Shown: one piece after another, positions 10,401-18,305 of the stretch | Layout: each line of letters begins with the position of its first letter | Numbering within the stretch: the stretch's first letter is position 1 | Origin: Eutreptiella sp. 'Long Island Sound 2002' | Lineage: Eukaryota > Euglenozoa > Euglenophyceae > Eutreptiales > Eutreptiaceae | Length of the DNA: 64,000 bases | Assembly (NCBI GenBank): GCA_964036045.1 | Contig: OZ038387.1 | Coordinates: forward strand, 20,537,348 to 20,601,347 | Direction: 5' to 3' | The notes under the pieces: generated by a model | Databases searched by the model: none | Told to the model about the DNA's origin: nothing | What the model saw: the letters and a program-made list of their open reading frames with translations, nothing else | Translations under genes and position numbers: made by a program

Positions 10401-12663
10401 CCTCCCCTTCCGTCGCGATGATTATGTCATCTATGTACACGCTCACGAAGGCACGAAGCTCAGGATGAGCTGAAAAAAGCACATCCTCCATCATTCTTTG
10501 AAAAAACGAAGGGGCGTTCTTCAGGCCCATGGGCATGACTGTCCACTGGACTGGGCCACATGGCGTGCACATGCAGGTGAGAGGTCGGCTGTCCTTCCTC
10601 AACGGCATTTGGTGAAAGCCGTGACGGAGATCCAGCACAGAAAACAAACGACCTCTTGCCCTCTTGGCGATTTCCTCCTCAATGAGGGGCAGGGGGTGTG
10701 AATCCGCCTTGGTTTCGGCGTTGAGATTGCGAAAATCAACAACCATTCGCCAACCATCAATGGTGTTCTGGTCTGCAGGCGGCGGCTTCGGGACTGTGAA
10801 GGGTGCACAGCACCATTCGCTGGTCATACAACCCTCAAGCCAACCAAATTCCCTGAGATTTCTCTCGATGATTTTTCTGAGGATCTCATGTTTATGTCCA
10901 TGGTTCTCATAAGGGCGCTGTTTCTTCGCCTTGTACCCTTCACGAAGCTCGATGAAGGCTTCACCGAACTGCCCACGGACAGGGGGGTCTTTGATCAACT
11001 TCCCCGAAAGACTTGTGTCCTTCCGTTCCTCAAAAATCTTTTCTCTTGACTTGGAACACAATTCAGTGTCCACCTGATCGCCAGGAATTACTGTCGAAAA
11101 AACTTTGGCGACTTCTTCGGCTTTGGCAGGAAGAATCTTCTTACGGATGTCCCTAAACAGGTCCGTATCAACTGCCTCTTGAAGATAGGTGGGTCGTGTG
11201 TCGAAATCCCAGAGATTCTCTTCGTGATCCAGCTCCTCGAAAGGATCCATGAAAGCTTCCACAGGGGGTTTTTCATAAAAAACTCTGAATTTGCGGCGCG
11301 ATTTGAAATTTTTCTTCGCCCGTGCACTGAAGATTCTTTTCGATGTCGATCGTATTGGGGAAGAGGGAGGCGAGGCGGATCCATTTGACGTTGGATCACC
11401 TTGGGTATCTGACGGACAAAAATCAGAAAAAATAGATTCATCATCAGTACCACGCTCAACCTCAGATTCAGACCAAACACAAGAATCAGTACCTGAATCA
11501 GCAGAATTAGAGTCAGAAAGCTTTCCATCCACCAGGAATGCAAGCGAACTCCAGGACCGCTGTGGCAGGGGACCTGTGTCGTCCCTGGCATACAGCTTAA
11601 TCTTCCTGGGAAGTTCGATGTAATCTACACAAATGTCCTGTAATTCCTGAAACAAAGGCTTGTCGTCCCACAAGGGCACAACTAGAATTGCCTGGGTTTT
11701 ATCTTGCTTGACTTTGTGGATGACCTGCTGGATTAGGTGAAACGGAGGATTAATCCACAACTTCTTGTCCCATTTATGGGTCCAAGCGTCGCGAAAGTGC
11801 TTGTCAAAGCGCTTGTTCTCGCGGTTAGCAAAGGCATCATACTGTGGCCAAAAGGAATGGTGTTCATGAAAATATTCACAAATTGCATCGCGCCATTTGT
11901 CGACAACTCTGTAGGATGAAGAGTGCCAGCGCGAAGGACGTCGTGGCTGGGAGTCCCTACGAAGACATTCTAACTCTCGGGAGTAATCGGCACTCCCATT
12001 CACCTCTGCAATGGTGACATCTTCACCAAATTTTGGTGTAACTTTTTGCTTCAAAAATTCTTCTGCACTTTCAAACCCTGCGTGCAAAAAACGAAATTCA
12101 GGACGCTCCAAGGGACCTGACTCCAGCAAAAAACAACGACGATGACCTACGGGCGCTACCCTGTTCTTGCGAAGCCAAGGATGGCCCAAGTAAAGGTCAT
12201 ACTTTATGTCGGCACGATAGAAGTAGTCATCCTTAAGGACAACTTCTTCCACATTTTGCTCTTCCCAAAGGTCTTGAGCGACCAAATGAGTTGATATATA
12301 ACAACCGCGTTGCCCACCTGCGAGAGAATGTCCAGAAACTCCCTCGAGGGTAACAGGATGAGGCGACTCAAACACGCAGTCGTCTGGTAAGAAAGAATTG
12401 GATTGGAGATTTACCTCTGATCCATTGTCACACAAACAAGTGGCGAGATGGGAATTTCCCTTGCAATCAGAGACCCACAGCTTTGTGACGAACTGACGGG
12501 CCCTGTGCTTGGACTGTACACCAACCTCGTCCACTACAACAGGAGGATCCGCTGCCGGATCCAGGGGAGAGGAGACAAGCGACCCTACATCAAGTAATGG
12601 TCGAGATGGAATCTGGGGATCATGCCTGAAATCGCCTGGGGAGGGGCGATTTTCGTGGCTCCC
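7480..12663 (-). CDS. pol: Element B Pol (PR, Dam-like domain, RT, RNase H, IN, chromodomain)
   Basis: Open from the codon after the gag UAG. There is no ATG near the start (the first near-start codon is a GTG at 12534), so readthrough is the likely source. Numbered from that GTG, the order is: protease-like box CDNGSEVN (about residue 36, DNGS instead of DTGA); Dam-like domain about 213-340 with DAFANREN and NPPF at 262-265; reverse transcriptase with GFHQMPL and YIDDIIIA (near 10430); RNase H with FYIRTDAS and YLPGKHNTVADALSRWAYPAS; integrase with a CAQC zinc half-site and DDE residues in TSDFF, VVTDSG and LPGERAG; a chromodomain (LCEWRGFDSSHNNWEP); and a basic tail. All parts look intact, so this is a plausibly active polyprotein. 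Confidence 0.93.
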   Translation of the reverse strand, partial: GSHENRPSPGDFRHDPQIPSRPLLDVGSLVSSPLDPAADPPVVVDEVGVQSKHRARQFVTKLWVSDCKGNSHLATCLCDNGSEVNLQSNSFLPDDCVFESPHPVTLEGVSGHSLAGGQRGCYISTHLVAQDLWEEQNVEEVVLKDDYFYRADIKYDLYLGHPWLRKNRVAPVGHRRCFLLESGPLERPEFRFLHAGFESAEEFLKQKVTPKFGEDVTIAEVNGSADYSRELECLRRDSQPRRPSRWHSSSYRVVDKWRDAICEYFHEHHSFWPQYDAFANRENKRFDKHFRDAWTHKWDKKLWINPPFHLIQQVIHKVKQDKTQAILVVPLWDDKPLFQELQDICVDYIELPRKIKLYARDDTGPLPQRSWSSLAFLVDGKLSDSNSADSGTDSCVWSESEVERGTDDESIFSDFCPSDTQGDPTSNGSASPPSSPIRSTSKRIFSARAKKNFKSRRKFRVFYEKPPVEAFMDPFEELDHEENLWDFDTRPTYLQEAVDTDLFRDIRKKILPAKAEEVAKVFSTVIPGDQVDTELCSKSREKIFEERKDTSLSGKLIKDPPVRGQFGEAFIELREGYKAKKQRPYENHGHKHEILRKIIERNLREFGWLEGCMTSEWCCAPFTVPKPPPADQNTIDGWRMVVDFRNLNAETKADSHPLPLIEEEIAKRARGRLFSVLDLRHGFHQMPLRKDSRPLTCMCTPCGPVQWTVMPMGLKNAPSFFQRMMEDVLFSAHPELRAFVSVYIDDIIIATEGEGLTEAELVALHEKQLNQVLDILDANQLICGPKKGKLFLKSIEFCGSLLENGTRRPSPGKLVAIQKWKRPETITELRGFLGCCNFYHTFVPNYAKFAAPLTELLKVGRDAGKAGSKVRVKWTDECEEAFHHLKAALCEVATLHVPQFDRPFYIRTDASRYAIGAVLEQVDEATGDHYPLAFWSRKLAPRQMQWSPREQETYAIICALKKYQSWVGTNRVEVLTDHRSLEYWATEHIDTVASPAGQRARWHEFLSLFDLHVSYLPGKHNTVADALSRWAYPASEGLQSTNIHGTEQDRHVIIEWDQEEKKLIRRACMQCAVKQHALPCHDITAISDPAHAHEICTKTLKVVEKVTDPSSGSVKRFDYTRRVSRFRLIQGIKRRDPAKTPPLPKDSLIIRDWTSDYLQDPMFKEVFGNLKSKDAHKDGIFPEYSLDGGKLWMEGKLCVPDALAPRVLNWWHKWESPHTHGRRLWSMIKHRLFGSRLYTHCMKVAAGCAQCAVSTPPSAKKHGHLRPHPIPERLFNRVTSDFFYLGELDDEECHWTNKKVNGVLLIQCRHSGYMQVFPCNIESMTGKAAAKWCAQTWMGGWDVPSEVVTDSGKEYTSEWWRELCARLGIHHLRCEIHSHRALPGERAGRSLINMLRKELASEKDFHWLEVLFALLRRYHNTPLYHGLSPNEIVFGRKKCWWNMPLNNPRPCKDASLFLDDVQRADKTVSKLIEKHQADWLWVQNQGRKNPHNFEVDDRVWLRKSETTLDGDDKLLPLWEGPFAVTARLGENRWRIRVDVSREIDVSGDRLKREIPSPKDRVKPLFWTAKHLSDRVIEGGKYELKRIVEARRDAKGEWEFLCEWRGFDSSHNNWEPAHSFVHGYTKGFIDFLKKHPEIGVLLTDCLSKPDRQVESDGKRPVVNRDPAFYGPHPPHSRADPSIPPPAVRPAQEPNEDQASSSAADLQRPSRTRARPDRLVVTCIRAWPN
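11517..11898 (-). other. Dam-like methyltransferase domain in element B Pol
   Basis: This lies between protease and reverse transcriptase. Visible motifs in order are QYDAFANRENKRF, then LWINPPFHLIQQVI, then QAILVVPLW. NPPF fits the (D/N/S)PP(Y/F/W) catalytic box of N6-adenine methyltransferases, and the surrounding pattern resembles the phage Dam family, which is also known in DIRS-type retrotransposons. Homologous blocks occur at the same place in elements A, D and F but with the box altered. Enzymatic activity is an inference from motif order only. Confidence 0.6.
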
Positions 12664-12666
12664 CTA
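12629..12666 (-). promoter_or_regulatory. Element B gag-pol UAG readthrough site
   Basis: The gag stop TAG (12664..12666) is followed by GGGAGCC and then, 11 bases after the stop, by a perfect 8-bp inverted repeat AAATCGCC/GGCGATTT with an 8-base loop. The frame remains open across the stop and for the whole of pol. Elements D, F and G have the same UAG-N-GGAGCC context. This resembles gammaretroviral readthrough signals (UAG plus downstream structure); readthrough itself is inferred. Confidence 0.75.
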
Positions 12667-15600
12667 GGCGTTCTGACCTCCAGTGTTTGCATTAACGTTG
12701 TGAACACACCCTGATTCGTCGATCCACTCCTCTTGGAACGGATCATCTGCTGGATTCAAGGCATTTTCAACGTAATCTCGATCCGCATCGGACACCTGAT
12801 CTGCACCTGAGACCTGATCCACACGATGGTTGCCCTTTCCACGTCCACGGCCACGGCCGCCGGATGATGGACCTCCACCGTCGCCACGCCCTCTGCCCTT
12901 ACCAGAGAAAGGGGTCCCAGAAGGATTTCCCTTACCTTTACCCTGTGATCCTGGAGCATTTCCCTTGTTTGTACCGGATTGAGGGGTTTGGCCTGGATTT
13001 CGATTTCCGCCTCCGGCGTTGCCATTGGGGTTTGTCTGACCGTTCGGCTGCCCACCGGAGCCGGATGGAGTCCGATTTCCTTTGCCTTGGGACCTGCCAG
13101 GGCCTCCAGTATTTTTGTTTCCACCGGAGGGGGTCGGATTACCCTTTCCCCCCTTTCCACCATGCACCTGTCTGTCATTCCTGTCTGAATTCTGAGGATT
13201 ACTGATATTTTCACCAATCACCTTGTGATCGTAAGGAGACCATCGGTGATTACCAGTAGAATGCGACTTAGCTCGGTTCGTAGAACCTAGAAGAAGGCAG
13301 ATGCTACAATGATCCTGAACATTCCGGGTGTCATTCACCTTTTTATTGCCCTTTTGGGCCCCATTTTGGGTGTTTTGCTGGGTATTCTTGTTTCCCCCAA
13401 GACCCTCATGGAAATTTTGATTGGCGGCGTCAGCGAGCCGCTCAACCTCTTCCCACAGTTCCTGTGGGGTGAACGAAAACACCCAGTTCTTGGCCTTCAG
13501 GCGATGTCCGTGGTAGCTTACTCCCCTGTTGAGGACTTGGACAAACAAGTCCCGATCCTCGTGTTCATTGAACTTGATTTTCCACGTGTTTTCAGTGAAT
13601 TTCACCTTGGAAAACGACGTGGGGGAGCACTTTTGAAGTGCCTCCCTGACGGTAAACCTGTTGGCCGAGGCATCGAAGCCATCGACCTCCGCCCACCAGG
13701 TCTTGACCTTTTCTTCGGATTGTTTATTCCGAAGGGTGGCGGCAGTTTTAGAGGGGATCTTGTCAAAAATCAGATTTTTCAGCTCGGCACTAGAAAATTT
13801 TTCGCCTGAATGTTCAGATTCTTCCACTAGATTCCAGAAGCGCTGTCTTTTGTCTTGCACTTCGTGCAAGATCAGTCGAGAGAATGAAGGAAAATTCTTC
13901 AACATCTGGTGGTAATGGTCCTCTGGCAGCCGGGATCCACGTACCTCCAACTGTTCCCACACCTCATCAAAGGTAAGAGGGGAACTTGAATCCTCGCGAT
14001 CACTCCAGGTCCTGAGCCAAGTGTTGGCCGGCGCTCCCTCAAGGCAGTCCAAGAGGGCCATCAGGAACTGATCATCTTGGAGTTTTTGAGTCTTAACCCA
14101 CAGTTTAAATTCCCGTTGGAACTGAGGCCAACGTCTGGGGTTCCCATTATACTTCGGTTGCTTGGCAACCTGACGAAGTCGCAATGAAGTGGGATTAAGG
14201 AGCGAATCCAGCCCAACACCGGCCGTAATGGCAGACACCTTGGCGGCATCATTCGCCACACCAGCTCCGGCGAGGGTCTGGGCGAGCAACAGCTGGGCTA
14301 ATGCATTGGAATCAGCAGCAGGAGGGGCAGTACGGGAGGCAGTTCGCTTGGCATTCTGAGCCTCAGTCCTAGCCTTCGCCGTCCTACTCTGAGATCGAGA
14401 GATTGTAACCCTTTCCTTTAGTTTGGTCCTGCTGATCCTTGCATCGGTGGTCTTGGAGTCCACCGAAGGAGCAATTGAAAAAATTTCTGTCGACTCCTCC
14501 GACGGTTCTGTTGCTTGTTCCACCGATGATGCGCCCTCAGATCGCATGTGCGTCTTGAAAAGATCTTTAATTCCAAGCGTTTGAATGATGAGTTGCATTT
14601 GATCTTTGAGCAATTGAAGCTCAGTATCTCGCTGGGATCTGCAAGAGCAGTCGGCAGGACAGTACATACCGTGTCCTGAAGGGCCTGAGCAGGCTGTCGG
14701 ACCGCTAATCTCAGTGGTCCGCAGCCAGGAGTCCACTTGGGGAGCTCCTTCAGCCCTGATTTCCAGACTTGCCTGCCTGGCTGCCTCTAAAATTCCTTCC
14801 TCAACCGCGGCGGCTAGATCGTCGCGAATGGAAACAGGGGGATGAGGGGCGGAGGGCCCGGCAACAGGTGCCTTGGTCTTCTCCTTCGGGAAGGGACTTG
14901 CCTCCCAGATCTGCAAAAAAATGGCAAAAGAGTCATCTTCTTGAGAACGCCACCACATCCTGGTATTAATTTCTTCTTGAAGAAGGAAAAAATATTCGAA
15001 TAAAAAATCAGAGGCGATTCTTTCTTGTCCGATCAGCTTAGACGTAGCTAATAGACAAAGGGCCTCAAGGCTCTGAAGGTCACGGGTCACTTCTGAAGAC
15101 AAATGGTTGTCCAATTGTGCCCAAGAGGCTGGTCGATTGTAGTTAGGTACCTCACCTGGACCACCCATCTCAATGTCGTCAATGTCGGCTTCGATGGTCT
15201 CGAATGTGGGACATTGGTAGGGAATGTGGGTACCTGCCAGCTCCGTAAGGTCTACCGGAGCGTTGCCATCGTCGTAGGCTGGGAGATTCCAGCTGCTTGA
15301 TGGCCAATTTCGACTGGGATTGGGATGATTTGGGTCCCCACAGCTGCTGATTTGTGCCCTTCTTGGGCAGCTTGGGCTAGCGCAAGGCATTCCCTTCAAG
15401 GCCTCGTTCGCACAGCACCAGGGCAACGTAATCGTTACTTCTCCAGGGGCGGCGGAGTCTACGGGGCCGTACTGGGGAGCTAACTGTGGTTGGGACACCA
15501 AAGGAACAACATTCAGGTAGCCTCTGCTACCATGAAAGTGCTGCCCTGGGTCGATGTTTGTGCCGGAGGGCTCGGGGCCGGCAAGGCCAGTGGGGCAGGC

Positions 15601-15696
15601 ACGCGAGGAGTCTCCCTGGACGTTGTTATTGGGGGTAGAACCGGATACTCGAACACCAACGGAGGCGAGAGCAGCAACAACTGAAGCAAGGTCCAT
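12664..15696 (-). CDS. gag: Element B Gag
   Basis: 1,010 codons. The ATG lies inside the 5' LTR, 164 bp before the LTR end, and the frame passes through the primer site as HGSRGY. Without that ATG the frame would start later, so the first 54 residues may be optional. The middle has a capsid-like region (PKYNGNPRRWPQFQREFK through the ALQKCSPTSF area), then a small basic/acidic fold (WKIKFNEHEDRDLFVQVL) comparable to one in the D and F gags. A cysteine pair (CSICLLLG) with histidines follows, then long Gly/Asn/Pro and RGRGRGKG repeats typical of RNA-binding tails. It ends at the readthrough UAG. Confidence 0.9.
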   Translation of the reverse strand: MDLASVVAALASVGVRVSGSTPNNNVQGDSSRACPTGLAGPEPSGTNIDPGQHFHGSRGYLNVVPLVSQPQLAPQYGPVDSAAPGEVTITLPWCCANEALKGMPCASPSCPRRAQISSCGDPNHPNPSRNWPSSSWNLPAYDDGNAPVDLTELAGTHIPYQCPTFETIEADIDDIEMGGPGEVPNYNRPASWAQLDNHLSSEVTRDLQSLEALCLLATSKLIGQERIASDFLFEYFFLLQEEINTRMWWRSQEDDSFAIFLQIWEASPFPKEKTKAPVAGPSAPHPPVSIRDDLAAAVEEGILEAARQASLEIRAEGAPQVDSWLRTTEISGPTACSGPSGHGMYCPADCSCRSQRDTELQLLKDQMQLIIQTLGIKDLFKTHMRSEGASSVEQATEPSEESTEIFSIAPSVDSKTTDARISRTKLKERVTISRSQSRTAKARTEAQNAKRTASRTAPPAADSNALAQLLLAQTLAGAGVANDAAKVSAITAGVGLDSLLNPTSLRLRQVAKQPKYNGNPRRWPQFQREFKLWVKTQKLQDDQFLMALLDCLEGAPANTWLRTWSDREDSSSPLTFDEVWEQLEVRGSRLPEDHYHQMLKNFPSFSRLILHEVQDKRQRFWNLVEESEHSGEKFSSAELKNLIFDKIPSKTAATLRNKQSEEKVKTWWAEVDGFDASANRFTVREALQKCSPTSFSKVKFTENTWKIKFNEHEDRDLFVQVLNRGVSYHGHRLKAKNWVFSFTPQELWEEVERLADAANQNFHEGLGGNKNTQQNTQNGAQKGNKKVNDTRNVQDHCSICLLLGSTNRAKSHSTGNHRWSPYDHKVIGENISNPQNSDRNDRQVHGGKGGKGNPTPSGGNKNTGGPGRSQGKGNRTPSGSGGQPNGQTNPNGNAGGGNRNPGQTPQSGTNKGNAPGSQGKGKGNPSGTPFSGKGRGRGDGGGPSSGGRGRGRGKGNHRVDQVSGADQVSDADRDYVENALNPADDPFQEEWIDESGCVHNVNANTGGQNA
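15521..15532 (-). promoter_or_regulatory. Element B primer binding site (initiator tRNA-Met)
   Basis: On the minus strand TGGTAGCAGAGG immediately follows the CA that ends the 5' LTR. It is complementary to CCTCTGCTACCA, the common 3' end of eukaryotic initiator tRNA-Met. It would prime minus-strand DNA synthesis. Confidence 0.9.
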
Positions 15697-16066
15697 GCTG
15701 ATTGTGGTCCGGCAGAAAATCCCAGTCTATGAAGAAAATTGACGCGGATTATTCTATGCACATCTGAGTGTCCATATCTGTCTGAAAAGATTTAAATAAA
15801 TCAGATTATGTAAAAAAGTTTGGCCGATCTGGCCCGCGAGCGCGCGTCAGCGGCAAATGGCGATTCCAGCTAAATGATCAGAACGCGGCGGATTTACGGG
15901 GAATGGACCGCGGAATCAAATCCGGCATATCAGAAATATATAGGAAATATCCTGAGACTGAGCTGCGAGGCGGCGATTCCGCCGAAGCAAAGAAAATGAC
16001 CAAAATGTAGCCAATCTGGGTTAGATCAGTGAAAATCTGAGCAGATGGGGGTTAGCCGCACTTACA
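15533..16066 (-). repeat. Element B 5' LTR
   Basis: 534 bp, starting TGTAAGTG on the minus strand and ending TTTCA just before the primer site. It contains the gag ATG and first 54 codons. It is nearly identical to 5290..5823. Transcription of B presumably starts here; no convincing TATA box at a defined distance was identified. Confidence 0.95.
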
Positions 16067-16071
16067 CAGGT
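16067..16071. other. Target site duplication of element B (right copy, CAGGT)
   Basis: An exact match to 5285..5289, immediately outside the 5' LTR. It belongs to the interrupted gag of element A. Confidence 0.95.
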
Positions 16072-16707
16072 CACCTCGAACCCCTTGTTCCGCAATTTGC
16101 GGGCCATCCTCATGAAACGGGTCCTCTTCTTAGCGTTGCCGTCATCACCACCTTCATGCTCGCGCTTGGCTCCTTGTCCTTGCTGGGCCTGCGTTTGTGA
16201 GCGTGTGGCAGGACCAGACTGCCCTCCAGAGGGCTCGGAGTTCCCCCCTGGATTAGGGTTGGGGTTGCCTCCGTTCTTGTCCGTGTTCTTGTTGTCCTTG
16301 TCTGGCTGGCGGTTAGCGCCTCCTCCTCGTCCACCTTGACTCTTGTCTTGCCCTTGTCCACGTCCTTTCGACTTGCCCTTGCCGGAGTCGTTGCCTTTGC
16401 CTTTGCCTCCACCTTTGCCAGAGCCTTTGCCAGGATCCTCAGCTTTTAGCTTTGCCGACAGGCGCTGCTTGTGGTAGCACTCGTCCTCGTAGTGCTTCCT
16501 CTTCCCGCAAAAGGCACAGGTGATTGTACACCTGTAGTGATCCGGCAGCTTCGCCTTGGCGCCGGTGTTCTTCTCCTGCTGCTTCCCCTGGACTACGAAG
16601 CAGTCTCGCTGCTCGCAGTCAGGGGCGTGCTGCAGGAGGCCCTGCTCGTCTCTGGCATCACACCAGAAGAGCTCCTTGACGTTTTCCATGATACGGGCGT
16701 GGGCGTG
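16067..16707 (-). pseudogene. Element A Gag C-terminus (nucleocapsid)
   Basis: It contains a canonical retroviral zinc knuckle, CAFCGKRKHYEDEC (CX2CX4HX4C), followed by long Gly/Lys/Asn-rich and basic repeats of an RNA-binding tail ending RKLRNKGFEVTC. It is in frame with the upstream capsid part but separated from it by a TAA at 16708..16710; codons on both sides suggest an original CAA. At its downstream end the frame is cut by the B insertion and resumes at 5284 next to the protease. Confidence 0.8.
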
Positions 16708-18305
16708 TTAGGGGGTAGTCCCCTGCCCAGGTCTGGATCCTTGGTACCCTTTGCCATGGCCTCCAGAGCCTCCAGAGCCTCCACCTCCAGGGCGGTAGTT
16801 GTTCAGGTCCTGGTCGCTTTCTTTCTCCAGCGCCAGCTCCAGGAGTAGTACACATAGATCCTCGTAGCGGAGGGATCTAGCCTTGCGCTCTGCCGTTGAA
16901 CGGCACTCGTCCCACAGCTCTCGAGGGAGCTTAGCCACCAACCAGAAAAGCAGGTCGTCGCTGCTGTAGGAACCGGGTGTCAATCGTCCAGCCCAGTGAT
17001 CCAGGTCAGCCAACAGCTCAGAGACCCTGCCAGGTTTGGGGTTCTTGGGCAGCACGGCCAGGTTCTGGATCTCGGCCCTGATGGAGAGGTCGGTTTCATA
17101 GGTCGGGTACTGCCTCTCCAAGGCAACCAACACATCGGCAAAGGTGGCGGAGTTAGTCACGATCTGTCTGACCTGCTTCTCCAGGTACTTGGTCTTGCAG
17201 CACTGCAGGAGCACATCGCACTTGACCCGTCCACTAGCGTGGGTTTGGCCGGTCAATCGGAGAAACCGGCCAAAATTCTCAGCGAACTCGCTGAGGTCCT
17301 TGCCTGTGAACTCAGGCAGGTTCACCACGATCTTGGAGGTGGCAGTAGCCTTAGCCTCCTGAGACCTGCGTCCCTCAGGGCGTCCGGTCTTCCTCTTCTT
17401 CTTCTTCTTCTTCCCACTAGGGTTCTCGGGGTCCTCCGGGTCGTCGTCCTCCGAGGGCGAAGCAGAAGTCATCGACGGCGGCTCATCATCAGAGGGGTCT
17501 CCGCCTTGATCACTAGAGCCACAGGGCTCCACGTCAACCATTGCCCTCAAGGCTGTCAGCCCCAGCCAGTCCAGCTCGGCTCTCGTAGAATTCGTCACGT
17601 GGCTGTAGGGCGGCTGGGCCGTTCTCGGTACGAAAGGGCTTCTCGGTATCGCTGCAGGGGTCGGCATCGGTCGGCTCCTCAGGCTCCCCAGGGTGTTTGT
17701 CAGCCCTGCCACCAGGTGGTTGGCCTGTACTCGATGGGGTGACACTTCCACCGTGGTAGGTGACGCTTGGGGCGGTATCATCAGGGGCCCCAGTTTCTCT
17801 CGAATCTCTTGAGTGAGGTCGCCAACAATTGTAGAGGTGGCTCCTCGGAGCACCTCGTTGATCTCCGACCGCGTCAGGTATCTGTTGGAGGATCTCCCCG
17901 ATCCTCTACTCCTGCCTCCGAGAGACTCAGGTCCTCTCCTCAACCCACTCAAGGTTGCATACCCAGGAACATCCACATAGGCTCCCGTAGCGGGTAGAGG
18001 ACGGTGATAGTCAGCCGCATACCATCGCGGCGCAGAACTGGAGCTCACCGGCTCACTGGCAGTAGTTGCCTCAGGAAACGCAGTGCTAGGTGGGCCCAAA
18101 CCATAGGCAGGGTAGGTAGGCATACCAGTAAAGCCTGTGCCCTCAGCCATAGGCGGGTTGGTTACGGGTGTGGATGTTGCAGCGGCTGGGTCTGGAATTG
18201 GGAGTGTGGTGGTTATAGGAGAGGGTGATGCGTGGAGGCCAGAAGCGCTTGGTGCGCCTTCGAAGGTAGGGTCATTCGTCGGGTTGTGCCCTTGGTCTAC
18301 TCCTT
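16708..18305 (-). pseudogene. Element A Gag, N-terminal and capsid part
   Basis: The frame reads a Pro/Ser-rich leader, then an acidic stretch with a run of lysines (SGKKKKKKRK), then a capsid-like domain beginning SKIVVNLPEFTGKDLSEFAENF and ending near LELALEKESDQDL, then a Gly-rich tail. The frame stays open further into the tandem repeats to 18564, but sequence homologous to the duplicate gag at 20214..21518 ends near 18305, so the repeat-coded residues are probably not original. The real N-terminus (MDTKKED-like) is missing here. Confidence 0.7.

Larger units (their letters stand above)
5290..16066 (-). mobile_element. Element B: complete Ty3/gypsy chromodomain retrotransposon
   Basis: A complete 10,777-bp element. 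Both LTRs are 534 bp and begin and end TG...CA. The 5' LTR (right) is followed by a primer site matching the 3' end of initiator tRNA-Met. A G-rich polypurine tract abuts the 3' LTR (left). gag (1,010 codons) and pol (about 1,700 codons) are uninterrupted and share a frame across one UAG. Six differences between the LTRs by eye (about 1%) indicate a fairly recent insertion. It splits the gag/protease of element A. Confidence 0.95.

Noticed and set aside
824-16710. Reassigned stop codons (for example ciliate-type TAA/TAG = glutamine)
   Set aside because: The internal stops of A include TAA, TGA and TAG and are accompanied by frameshifts. The B and F proteins run for over 1,600 codons without using them, except for the structured gag UAG.
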